Shown here piece after piece: positions 49,944 through 61,100 of a stretch of DNA of 64,000 nucleotides; the first letter of the stretch is position 1, and each line of letters begins with the position of its first letter. Below the pieces are notes generated by a model. The model saw only the letters and a list, made by a program, of their open reading frames with translations. It was not told the DNA's origin and did no database searches. Where the stretch lies: assembly GCA_004431415.1 (NCBI GenBank), contig QPMI01000514.1:62001-126000 (forward strand). The letters are read 5' to 3'. The position numbers and the translations under genes are program-made. This DNA comes from Cyanophora paradoxa (Eukaryota > Glaucocystophyceae > Cyanophorales > Cyanophoraceae).

Positions 49944-52900
49944 ATGGAGCCGCGCACCCTGGCCGCCTCGTGCGGCGGCCTGTCGCTGGAGGCCGTGCAT
50001 GGCGTGGCGACGGCGCGGGCCGTCGCGTGCCTTCCGCACTGGAGCGGCCGCGGCGTGCTCGAGCATATGTACGTGGCGCTCGGGCCGGGCCTGGCCAGGT
50101 GTGCTTGCTTTCAGCGCTTGAGCTTGACCTTCCCCTCCACCCGGTCTGATAGTTCGCGCGGGTGGGAGCACGACGGGCCGGGCGGTTGGCGCCTGGCGGC
50201 GCGGACGCTCGCGCTCCACGACGACGTCGTCACGTGCCTGCTGGCGCTGCCTCCGCCGCCGGCCGGCGTCGAGGCCCGGCCGCTCCTCGCGAGCTTCTCC
50301 TTCGGCGGGGAGGTTGCGCTCTGGGAGGAGGAGGAGTCCGGCCCGGGCCGGCCGGCCGCGCTGCGCCGCGCCTGCCCGCCCGCGCACGTCGGGCGGGCGA
50401 AGCTCACGTGGGCAGCCGCATGCGCCGCCGCCGGCGGGCCGCGCGTGCTGACCTACTCGGAGGACGCGGGGGGTATGGTCGCCTGCCTGGAGGTCGCGGA
50501 GGGCCCGGCCCTTCGGCTCCTGTGGACCAGGGAGGGTGCGCCCAGCCCGCAAACCAGGCTGCCGGGCCCTGCGCGGCCCAGGGGTATGACCACCAGCTTT
50601 GCGGCCGTTTCCAGGCGCCGTACCCCTGTTCGAATCCGACGCGGACGGTCTCCTAGTGGCCGTTCGCGGATCCCGCGGCGGGGAGGGGTACAGCATTGTA
50701 CGGACGGCCTGGGGTACGGCGGAGGAGTGGGACGCGCCCCCGTCGGCCTCACTCCCCGCCCCGGCGCCCTCCTTCCCCACCACAATCGTCCGCGACCCCT
50801 CCGGACGAAGATTCGCCGTACCCCTCCTCGACCGGAGCGTCCACGTCTACGGGGCGGGGCCGGGCGGCGGCCTCGAGCCGCTCTGGACCGTCCCCCCCTG
50901 CAGCTCCGGGTCCGCACCCGGCTGCCCCCCGCCTTGTTGTCTCGATTGACGAACCCACTCCCAGCTTCGTCCGGAGCGTCGTTCTGGAGGACAGCGGGTG
51001 GTGCCTGGTCCCGACGGACTCGGGGTACGTCCAGGAGCACGCCCCCGGCGGCGCCCTGTCCCGCAAGCGTCGCAGGCACGAACCCCTTGTTTTCATGTAT
51101 CCCGTATCTTCCGCCGCATCTGACGTACCCGCGCGCGCAGCGCCCGGGGCGTGGTTCACTTCCTCGCGGCGGCGCCGCCCGACGCGGGGAGCGAGGACCC
51201 GGCCCGGAGGTGCGGCAGTGGTACCCCGGGCCCGCCTTAGCCTCCGTACCCCCCGTCCGACGCGGGCCACAGGAGCCTCGTGGCGTGCACCGAGGCGGCC
51301 GTGCACATCATCCCCGGCGGGGCGAGGGACGAGGGCGGGGGCGGGGGCGGGGGCGGGGACCTCCCCTCCTCCCACTGCGTCCACGAGGTGCCGGCCCCCT
51401 CGAACTCCGTAGGATCGCGCTCGCTTCAGGCCGCTCGATGCGAGCGAGGAGCACCCGCAGGTCGCCTGCTGCGGGGTCGACTTGTTTCCCTCCGGTGACC
51501 GCGTCGCCTCCGGTGGGCGCCGCCCCTCCTCCCGTGGAGGCGCCCCGGCCCTGATCGGGGGGTACGTGCGCAGGCGACCTCGCGGGGAACCTCGTCGTCT
51601 GGGACTGCGGCGCCGGCGCGTGCGCCGAGTGCCGCCCCGCCGCCCGCGCCTCCGTGCCCGACAGGTGCCCCGCGGCGCGCCCCCCCGCGCGCCCCGCGCT
51701 CCTCCGGCGCGCTCACCCGCGGCAGCGTGCGGTGCGTGTGCGTGCTCCCGGACGGCACCGTCCTCGCCGGCTGCCTCGACGGCGGGTCCGCCTCGCCTGC
51801 CGAGAGCTCGCGCCGCTCCTCTAGATCTCACGGCCCTCGCGATCGGCCGCGGGGGCGCGCAGGGTGTTCGCGTGGGACCCGGCCGGCCCCGAGGCGCCCG
51901 CGATGGTGCCCCCCGCCCCCGCCCCGTCTGTCCCGGCCTGTCGAGCTCGCCGGGCAGGCGGTGAAGCTGGACGGCTCGGTGACGGTGCTCAAGGCGCGGC
52001 CGGGGCCCAGCAGCGGCCCGGGGGGTGCCCGAGGCGACGCGGGAGTGGAGGTGGCGGCGGGGACGACGGCGGGGAGCGCGCACCTGCTCGCGCGGGCCGG
52101 GGCGCGGGCGGGGCGTGGCGGGGGCGGGCGGGGGCGGCGCACGAGCCGGTGGCGGGCCACGAGCGGCCCGATGCCTTCGGCTCCCTCCACGCCTACGCCG
52201 AGGTGCCCGCCGGGCCGCAGCCGGGGCGAGGGCCGAGCCAGCGGCCTGCTGACGCGGGGCCGGCGCCGCGCAGGTGTGGTCGCTCGCGTGGTCCCCCTGC
52301 GGCGAGCGCCTCGCGACCTGCTCCGAGGACCAGAGTGTGCGGGTCCGCACCCTCGACCTGCGCACCCTTCTCGACTTGTCTCCTTCCCTCGCTTATGTTC
52401 TTCGGCAGGTCTGGTCGGCAGGCGCACTCTTCGGCGGCGGCGGCGGGCGGCCGGAGCGGTGCGCGCGCGTGCGCACCGGCGCCGACTCCGCCTCACGGGG
52501 CGGGCAGGACGCTGGGGGGGCACACGGCGGCGGTCACGAGCGTGGACTGGGCGCGGCGGCGGGGCGACGGGCGCCCCCTCCTCGCCTCCTGCTCCGACGA
52601 CCGGTCCCGCCGCCCCCTTCCTCGCTCTCCCTCCCTTCCCTTCGCTTTCCATCTGACCCCCCGCAGGACGGTGCGGGTGTGGGGGGCGGAGGGGGACTGG
52701 CCCCTGCTCGCCGTGTACGACACCTTCGGATACGTTCCCGCCGCCGAGGCGCGCCCCGCTCGATGTCGAGCTGCGCCGAGCTTCTGAGAGACGGGCTCGG
52801 GCGCCGCGCAGTGGCACACGCTGACGTACCTCTCCCTCGGCGGGGGCGACGCCCTCGCCTGCGCCGCTCAGGTCCACCCGCCCGCGCCAAAGCGCGGCTC

Positions 52901-53303
52901 AGCTCGGGCTGCAGTCTGCTGCGCATCTGTATTTGATGGTTGACGGGCGCTTCAATTTTGGTGCAGAACGGGTTCCTGTTCCTGTGGACCCTCCCCGAGG
53001 GCGACGGCGATGGCGGCGCCGGCAGCGCCCCGCCCCGCGTCGCGCGGAAGGCCCGCCCGCCCGCCCGCCCCCCGCCCCCTTTGAGGCGACTCGGTGAAGG
53101 AGCCGGGCGACCTTCGCTGGCAGGTGCACACGGGGAGCGTGGAGGGGCTGGCGTGGCGGGGCCGGCGGGTGGCGACCTGCTCCTCCGACTGCACCGTCGC
53201 CGTCCACAGCGCCACGCGGCCCGAGCCCGAGGCCGAGGCCGAGGCGGAGCCCGAGGCGGAGGCGGAGGCTGCTACAGCAACCTCGCGATCGAGCTCGCCG
53301 TGA
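49944..53303 (+). CDS. WD40-repeat protein
   Basis: Multi-exon gene from ATG 49944 (MEPRTLAASCGGLSLEAV) to TGA 53301-53303. WD-type blades are visible: LHDDVVTCLLALPPPP followed by LLASFSFGGEVALWEE; FAVPLLDRSVHVYG; VWSLAWSPCGERLATCSEDQ; LGGHTAAVTSVDWARRRGD then LLASCSDDRTVRVWGAEGDW across an intron; FLFLWTLPEGDGD; VEGLAWRGRRVATCSSDCTV. About six or seven blades form a propeller expected to act as a protein-interaction platform. The C-terminal tail is a run of Pro/Glu/Ala (EPEAEAEAEPEAEAEA) before the stop. No specific family could be chosen. Intron boundaries in the GC-rich centre (51050-52270) are approximate. It diverges from the Nudix gene. Confidence 0.83.
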
Positions 53304-54210
53304 CGTCGACCGCTATCCACACCAAAAAGCATCACATTCATATTAAAGCCTTCGAATTCGAATTCACAGGGGCGCGCCGCGGCGCACGCAATCGATACCG
53401 GTACCTCGCGATCGCACGTGCACAGGGATTGCGTATACGCGTACGTATATCTACAATTTAATTTCGAATTCGCAGTTTCAGCTTTTTCTGCTTGACTTTG
53501 TATATACGTAATGCTGACAGAAACCGAGATCACGCACATAATCATCATCATGCATCTATATGACATGACTTCCGAATTCGAAGTGCTTATAAAGAGGCAG
53601 CACTTTCGATCTGCTTGAATTATATACGTAGGTGAACATGTACATATTGCTAAAAAGATTGTTAGAGGCATAAAACCAAGAATTTACGAGATTATCTAGC
53701 TCACAGAACATCATGCATGTAACATCCGATGATCGATCGATCGATCGCAAACGATCGAGAGGCGTCGACACACAACGTCGACGGATCTAGGCCGAAAAAT
53801 TCTGGAAGCCCGTACCGTAGTACGGCCGGCGCCGGCCTCTAAGTGCAAATGCAAATAAAAAAAGCGGCATGAAGATCTAGAAGGGACTCCCGCCTACATG
53901 CATGCGCGACAGCTGTGCTGATCTGCAGCTAGCCTGGTAGCTGTCGTAATTACTGTACATACCTGCATTAAGCTGAAGAAGCCTTTGGAGCTGTAGGAGG
54001 GGGCGCTATCATAAAAATTCAAACTGTGAACTGATGTCCTTTCACGCGTTTCTATTCATCATATATAAGCCTGCCGTCGTCTTCAAAAACCCAGAAGCAA
54101 AGTTGAGCAGGCATGCATATGGAATCCCGGGGGAAAGCTAAGATCTAGAACGGAAACGACGAATCGGGTCTAGTTGAAACTAAGCTCGAGGTCAAGTGAG
54201 CAAGTAAGGC
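53304..54210. other. Convergent spacer, no gene seen
   Basis: AT-rich with palindromic words: GAATTCGAATTC, GTATACGCGTACGTATAT and GATCGATCGATCGATCGC at about 53733. It separates the 3' ends of the WD40 (+) and ZIP (-) genes. Confidence 0.55.
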
Positions 54211-57200
54211 TCATATCTCGAAGAGGACGAAGGAGATGTGCATGATGAGCATGCCGAGGACGATGCTCGCGGCCGTGAACTTGTCACCCGCACGGATCCT
54301 GCCCACGCACACACGGCCGTTCAGATCAGATCGGCCGACGAAGGCAGCGGGGGCGGCGGGGCGCAGGAGGGGGCGCGGGCACCGGAAGGCGGTGGGGAGG
54401 AGCTCGACGACGGCCGTGAAGACCTGCGCGCGCGCCGAAGCAGAGCCGGCCTCAGCGTCAACAGCAGGGCCCGGCAGCGTGGCGGCCGCGATCCAGAAGG
54501 CCGAGCCGGCGGGGGTGGCGGCGCGGAGCCGCTGGGGCGCGTGGGCGCACCATGACGCCGCCGACGAGGCCGAAGACGATGCCGCTCGCCGCGGAGGTGA
54601 GGCCCTGGTCGATGATGCCCCACCCTATCGCCGCCCCTGCGCGGTCGCAACGCCGCGACCGGCCGCGCTCTCAGAGGCGGCGCGACTCGCGTGGGCGCCG
54701 GGGTGGGCGGGCGGGGGGCACCGACGGGCTCGGAGATGCCGGAGAGGAAGCACCAGAGGATCGCCTTCTTCCGACTCTTCGTCGCCTGAGATCGAAGCGG
54801 CGCGGGGCGGGCGGTCGGCTCGAGCACGCGCATCGGCGCCGGAAGAAGAAGGCGCAGAGGGCGGACCTGCAGGACGGTGATGCCGACGCTGATGCCCTCT
54901 GGTATCGATCGACGCCGACGACGGTCAGGAAGCGCTCACGCTCGAGCTCGAGCTCACGGCGCCGAACGAACCGGGGATGTTGTGGACGGCTGTTGTGCAC
55001 GTGGAGGAGGAGCCGTCAGAGGGGGCCGGCGGGAGGACGGGCGGGCTTTATCTGGGGCGGGGGCGGCGCTGCAGCTGGGGGAGGCGGACCGATGGCGAAG
55101 GCGACGGCGCCGCCGACCTTGAGGTCGGACGCCAGCGAGAGGAACGAGGCCAGGCCCTCTGCGGCGCAGGGGGGCGACGGTGAGAGGGCCCAAAAGAAAA
55201 AGAAAGAAAGAAAGAAAGAGCGCCGGCTAGCCCGGCCGGCCGGACGCACCCGGGATGTTGTGCATCGTGATGGAGATCCTGCGCGCGTGCACGCCGGCGG
55301 CGTCAGCCGAGGGCTCGGGGGGGCGGAGGGGCGCGGGGCCCGGAGGGGGCGCGCCAGGTGACGATGGCGACGGAGAGCAGGCGCACGCCCGAGACCTGTG
55401 CCCGCGGCGTCGGCGCGGGTCGAGGCGGAGGTCGAGCGCGAGGCGGGGGTCGAGGCCTCGCCGCCCGAGGCGCTCTACGCCTAAGCTCGAGGGCGGCGGT
55501 GGCAGCGCCCGCGGGCGCGGCTGGCGGCGCCCCCCCGCACCTCGAGGTCCGACGTCGGGCTGCCCCCGCTCGAGCTCGAGCCCAGCTTGCACCCGCCCGG
55601 CGCCCCCGCCTGCCGGCCGCGGCCAGTGAGCCGACCAGACGAGGTTCAGACAGGAGCGGGCGGGGTCGGGGGCGGGCGGAATCGGCGGGGGCGGGGGCAC
55701 CTCGGCCGTGTCCTCCAGCACGAGGAGGTCCTTGGAGGAGGAGCCGGCGGGGGCCGCAAGCGCCGGCCTCGTCGACCCCGCCGCCACCGAGGCCGAGGCG
55801 GCGGCGGCGGCGCCGGCGTCGGCGCTGCGGGCAGTGACGAGCTCCAGCGGGCGATCGCGCTCGGGCTCCGGCGCCTGCGCGCGACCGCGAGCGGGGGCGT
55901 TGGCGCTGGGGTCGGGCGCGAGGGGAGCCTAGGAGGGATCGAATCTCGAGAGCGCGCGCCTCGATGTCGCGCTCGGGCTCCGGGAAGACGGCGGTGATGC
56001 TTTGCACGTGGCGCGCCCCGGCCTCGCGCCCGCGCTTCTCCTCCGCGCCTTCGAGATCGCCCAGTCGGCGGGGGGCGAGGGAGGTCGAGGCGGGGCCGGG
56101 GCGGGGCGCACTGGGGCGGCGCGGGGCGGCGAAGGAGGAGATGCGGGCGGGGGCCTTCGGGTCGGCCGCCTCCTCCCCGCCGCCGCACTCGGAGGAGAAG
56201 GAGAGGGCGCCGCAGCCCGAGTCCACCCGCCCCAGCGCGAGCTTCCTCAGCTGCGCCCCGCCCGCCCCTCCTTCAGCTCCCTCTCTTGCCCTCCTTTCCT
56301 CTCTCTTTCTCTCTCTTTGGTGGTGGCGGGGGGTGCGGGGACCTGGTAGCCGGCGGGCGGGGCGCGGGCGTCGCGCTCGGCCTCGGCCTCCTCGAGGGCC
56401 GCCACCACGTCCGGCTCCGTGTCCTGCGCCCCACGCCTCAGCCGCGGGCGCCGCGCTCGGGGCCACGCTGGGGGAGGCCTAAGGGCGGGGCGGGGCGGCC
56501 GCGGGGCGCGCGCGCGCCTTGATGAACTTGTTGATGGCGTAGTCGAGGAGGGCGACAGCCAGCATCCCCGCGAAGAACGAGGCGCCCACCTGCGCGCCGC
56601 CGGGGGGAGACGGCGCAGAGCTCGAGTCAACACGCGCCGCTCAATGTGAAAGGAGAGGGCGCGAACGAACCGCGCCGACTCGCTTAATGCCCGAGTGGTC
56701 GACCGGCTCCGGCTCCGGAGCGAGAGCGGCGGCGAGGGCGGCGGCCGGGGTCGGGTCCGGGGCCGGGACGGGGGCCGAGGCTCCCGCCGTGGCTCCCACG
56801 TGGTAGAGGCGGCGGGCCCCGCCGGCGCTCGCCCCGGCGCCCGCTTGCGGTGCCGGTGCCGCTTGCAAGTGCTGCGCAGCGGAGGGGAACAGGGCGGCCG
56901 CTCACGATCAGATCGCGCTCGCGATCGAGGGGGCGCGCGCTCGGGCGAGCTCGAGGGCGCGCCTCGAAGTGCTTCCCGAACTCCTCGTCAGTGTGCGTCA
57001 ACACTTCCACGTACGACACGTGGATCTGGGGGACGAGCCGCGGCCCTGATCAGGTGCGTTCTGGGCGAGAGTTCAGCGCCCCTGGCCGGGCGACTGCGCA
57101 CCATGACTCCTGCAGGTGCACGCGTACGTGTTTCGCGATCGGCGCGGGCGCGCTTCGGTCAGCGCGCACGGGGAAATTCGCGGGCAAGTTCGGACCTGCG

Positions 57201-57419
57201 GCGAGGCCCAGGGCGCCGGCGAGGATCTTGCGGGACGTGAGGGCTTGCGGAAGGAGCGCCAGGAGACCCCCGATCACCGTGGCGAGCCCTGCCGGCGGTC
57301 ACGGAGCCCCGCGCCCCACGTACGCGTGCGCACCGCAGCGCGCAGGCGCTGCGCTCACCGGCGGCGACCGTGAGGGCGAATGCCGTGGCGAGGGAAGCGC
57401 CCTCGATCGGCTGCGTCAT
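54211..57419 (-). CDS. ZIP-family metal (zinc) transporter, ZupT-like
   Basis: Minus-strand multi-exon gene from ATG 57419 (MTQPIEGASLATAFALTVAA) to TGA 54211. Membrane segments: ATVIGGLLALLPQAL; VGASFFAGMLAVALLDYAIN; the histidine helix SITMHNIPEGLASF; VGGAVAFAI; a second histidine helix AVHNIPEGISVG; a Gly/Ala-rich segment near 54590; and SIVLGMLIMHISFVLFEI at the end. Two HNIPEG motifs are the intramembrane metal site of ZupT-type ZIPs, which import Zn and other divalent metals into the cytoplasm. A long charged, Glu/Asp/Pro-rich loop (about 56450-55400) separates the early helices from the HNIPEG helices, the usual position of the cytosolic loop. In both HNIPEG motifs an intron splits the Glu codon after its first base (55250 and 54972). 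Exons in the loop are uncertain. Confidence 0.87.
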
Positions 57420-58104
57420 CTTGCGCGACACGTACGCGTGCTGCCCGGTCGCGCTGTTGCTGCTGCTGCTGCTCGGAAGGGATGAAGCGCACGTGGGAGG
57501 ATCTCGCTCCTCTGACTATGCGCTGGAGTGATCGCGGCTGGCGCGCGCTAGCTATAGGAAGGTGGGATAATGAAGCAGCCGATGCGCGCGCATGCAGGCT
57601 GATGATGCAGCTGGAGGGAGCAACTTGTTGGGGCAAGGGCAAGCTTAAGCTAAGCACGCTGCGCCGCGCATGCATGCGACGCCAGGCGACGGCAGGCGTA
57701 CGCGTACGCCGGCGCCATGGATATCTGCAGCGCATGCCGGCGCACGCCCAATCGCAATTTGATTGGGCGCGCGCACGCGCTGCCCGCGAATCATTCGCCG
57801 AGACGCGGTGACGGGTGGGAGGAAGCTTCAAGAACCAAGTTGCTCCTACTACCGGGCCTAGTACCGGCCCGGGTAGCTCTGCCTAAAGCCGTGTAAGCCG
57901 CAAGCGCGCAGCCCTAGCGCAATAGCTTTAATTTAGCTTTATAGCGCTAGCTATAGCTATATAGCATTTTTTGCCGGGGAGCGCCTCAAGCTTGGTTTTA
58001 TTTGGCTCAGATTTCGATTAAGATTAGAATAGGCAGGGACGGTCGGAGAAAGCAAACAGCGAAGAGCGGCAATTAGGCGCGAGATCTACGGCGATGCTAC
58101 CAGT
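57420..58104. other. Spacer between two minus-strand genes
   Basis: Contains GCTGCTGCTGCTGCT (57460), GCGCGCATGCATGCG-like words and AGCGCTAGCTATAGCTATAT (about 57943). No exon was recognised; the ZIP promoter should be at the left side. No GTACCC was seen. Confidence 0.5.
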
Positions 58105-61100
58105 CTAGTCGACAAAAACGGAAACTCGGGGTGTTGGGAAGGGAAGGTGGGCCGACGAGGCGGGCGCGCCGGCGGCCGAGAACCGCGGCGGCGAGGCGGC
58201 GGCGGCCGACAGCGGGGCCGCCTCCCCGGCCGCGGCGACGACGGCCAGCACGGGCTTGTGCGGCCCAGGCGGCCGCTCCCGGGTTGCCGGGGCGGCATCG
58301 GGTGCGCCGGCCGGGGCGGGTGGTTGGGCGAGCCGGGGAGGGGTGCCAGCCGGCGACCTTGAGGCGCGGGGGGTGCCGCCGCCCAGCCGGGGCGCCGGGG
58401 TACATGCCGGCGGAGGCGAGGAGCTTGGCGAGGGGCGAGCTGGAGGCGGCGGGGAGGGGCGCGGCGAGGGCCAGCCCGGGGGCAGCCGCAGGGCCGACGA
58501 GGCGAGGGTCGCCAGCCCCGTCCGCGGGGACCGCTCGGCGGGGGCCGGGGCGAGGGCGGCGAGGGCGGGCGGGGCGCGTGGGCGGAGGGGCGGGGCGCGC
58601 GCGTTGTGGCGGCCTCGGCGGGGGCGCCGGCGCGAGCTTCCGGTGCGAGACGGAACCCTCCCCGTAGTACGCCCGCGCCGGCGACGTCCATCGCACCCCC
58701 CGCTCCTGCGGCGCGCTCGGCGGGGAGAAGCGGGGGGAAGAGAGGAGGGGGGTACGCGCACCGACTCGGCGTGCGGGAGGGGGGGGTGGCTCGGGGCCTC
58801 GCGGGGGGCGCCCGAAGCGGAGGAGGAGAGGCGGTAGAGGGGCAGGGGGGCAGGAGGAGCAGCGGGCTCCGCCCCCTTCGGGGACTCGGGCGGCTGGCGG
58901 TGGGGAGGGGTACTCGGCGTGGGCGGGCGGGCGGCCGCGCATGGGCCGGCGGCGGGCGGGGAGAGGGGCGCCTCCGCCTCGGGCAGCGCCTCCTTCGGCT
59001 CGGGCGGGACGGGAAGTGCGGCGCCGGCGGAGGCCCCCGGCCGCCCCGAGGGGCCCCGCCGCCGGCCCCGCGCGGAGGTGCCCGGGCCGCCGCCGGGCGC
59101 CCGCCGAGGCCCCTGCGGCGCCCGCGGACTCTCGAAGGGCAGCACGTGCCCACCGGGCGCCTCCGCCGCCGCCGCCGCGCCCCGCGGGAGCGACGGGGGC
59201 GCCACCGGCGCGGGCGGGGCCAGTGGCGCGAGGTGCGCGCGCTCGCCGGCGCGCCCGCTGCGGCCGCGCAGCGCTGCGGCGCGCCGCAGGAGCGCCACCT
59301 CGTCCGCCGCGCGCGCCGCCCGCTCCGAGGCGTCCGCCAGGCGCCCCGCGGGGGCGGCCCGGGCGGGCGCCCCCGGGTCCCGGAGCACGTAGGCCGGGAA
59401 GGAGGCCGAGGGGGCCAGCGGCCACGCCAACGGCTCCTCCGACGGCTCCGGCTCGGCCTCGGGCTCGGCACCGGGCTCGAGCTTGGGCGCAAGAGAAGAG
59501 GGGCCGGGCTCGAGGGGAGGGGCAGCGACGGCCGCCTCGGGCGCGACTGGGGCGGCCGCCTCGGGCGCGACTGGGGCGGCCGGGGCGGAGAGGGCGGCAG
59601 CGAGCGCGGCCGCCCGCGCCTTCTCGGGCTCGGCTCCGGCGTGGCCGGTTTCGGGCGGCTCCGACGGAGCGGGCGAGCTGCGAGTGGGTGGGGGTGAGTG
59701 CCCAATGGATAGGCTCTGGAGGGGGTAGGACCTTCTGGGGGTGGAAACAGGAGAGAGATCCGAGGGAGAGGTGGGGTCGAGAACAGAGGGGGGTACGGGC
59801 ATTCCCGTGGAAGCGGCGGCGGTGGCGGGGGAGGGGCTGGAAGCCTCAGTGGGGGGTACGGGCGCATGCTGCTCGTGGGGGGGAGACGGCGGCACTGCGG
59901 GGGGCGCCTCTCGGGGGGCGGGCACCAGTTCAGGTCCCGGCGCCTCGTCCTCGGTACCCCCGTCCCCCTCGCTCTCCGGGGGCGAGGGGGGTACGATGGA
60001 GGCGAGGGAGGAGCGGGGGAATGAGTACGCGGCGGACGAATACGCCGAAAAACCGAGGGAGCGCCCCGAGGTGGCCGCCGAGGGCGCCTGCGGCGAAAGG
60101 CGTCGGAAGAGGAGGGGGGTAGGAAGTGACGAGGGGGGTGCGACTGACGGTGGTGGCGGAGGCTGCGGACTCGACGGAGGAGCGGCGGCGGCGGCTGCGG
60201 CGGGCGCGCCGGTGCGAGGCGACGGAGGTGGCGGCGGGGGTCGGCGCCTCCGGGATCGGCGTCAGCGCCAGCGAGGGCGCCCCGTTCCCCGCCTCCTGCT
60301 CCGTCCCGGAGCCCTGCAAAGCCGGCCGGCCGCGCCCCGGGTCAGCCCGAGGCGCGGCGGCCGGCGCGGAGGAGGCGCTCACGTCGGGGGACTCCCCTCC
60401 GCTCCCCGACGAGCCGCCGCCGGCGGCGGGGCCCCGGGGCCGGCGGCGGGCCCGCGGCGAGGAGGGAGGCGGCGACGGCGGCGGTGGCGGCGACGCGGAA
60501 GGGCGCGAGGGCGTCCTCCTCCACAGAGATCTGCCCCCGCGCCCTCCCTCGGTCGGTCCGAGGCGGCGGAGGCGGGCGAGCACGAGGGCGGAGGAGGAGG
60601 TCGAGCCCCGCCTAAACCCTCGCGGCGCACCGTGGGTGCCCAGAAGGAGGGGGCGCGCTCGAGGGCGCCCCCCGCGCCGCCGCCAGCAGCGGCCTCGTCG
60701 CCGGCGGCGGGGGCGGGGGCGGAGCCCGAGGGGCCGTAGAAGGAGGCGGAGAGGAGCGTGTTGGCGATGGAGGAGGCCTGCCGGCTCACTGCGCGCCCGG
60801 GGGGCCGGCCCCGGCGTCAGAGGCGAGCCCGGCGCTCGCTCGGCGCTCGGGGACGGGCGGGCGGTGCGGCGCCGGCTCGAAGCGGCGCGTGTGGGGGCGC
60901 CTCGCCGCGGCGCGCGCTCTCTCTCCAAGGCGCCTCTCTCTCTGCGCCCCTCCCCCTCTCCCCCTTCTCCCCCCCCTCAAGCTCTCTCTGAGCAAGCGCA
61001 CCCTCGCCGGCGTCGACGCCGAGGGAGGCGCCGAAGAGGGCCACGCCCGAGGCCACCGAGCGGAACGAGGCCCCCGGCGACGGGCCCCGCCGCCGCGACC

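Noticed and set aside
55196-55222. GAAA microsatellite in the ZIP gene
   Set aside because: Short simple repeat in an intron with no sign of function.
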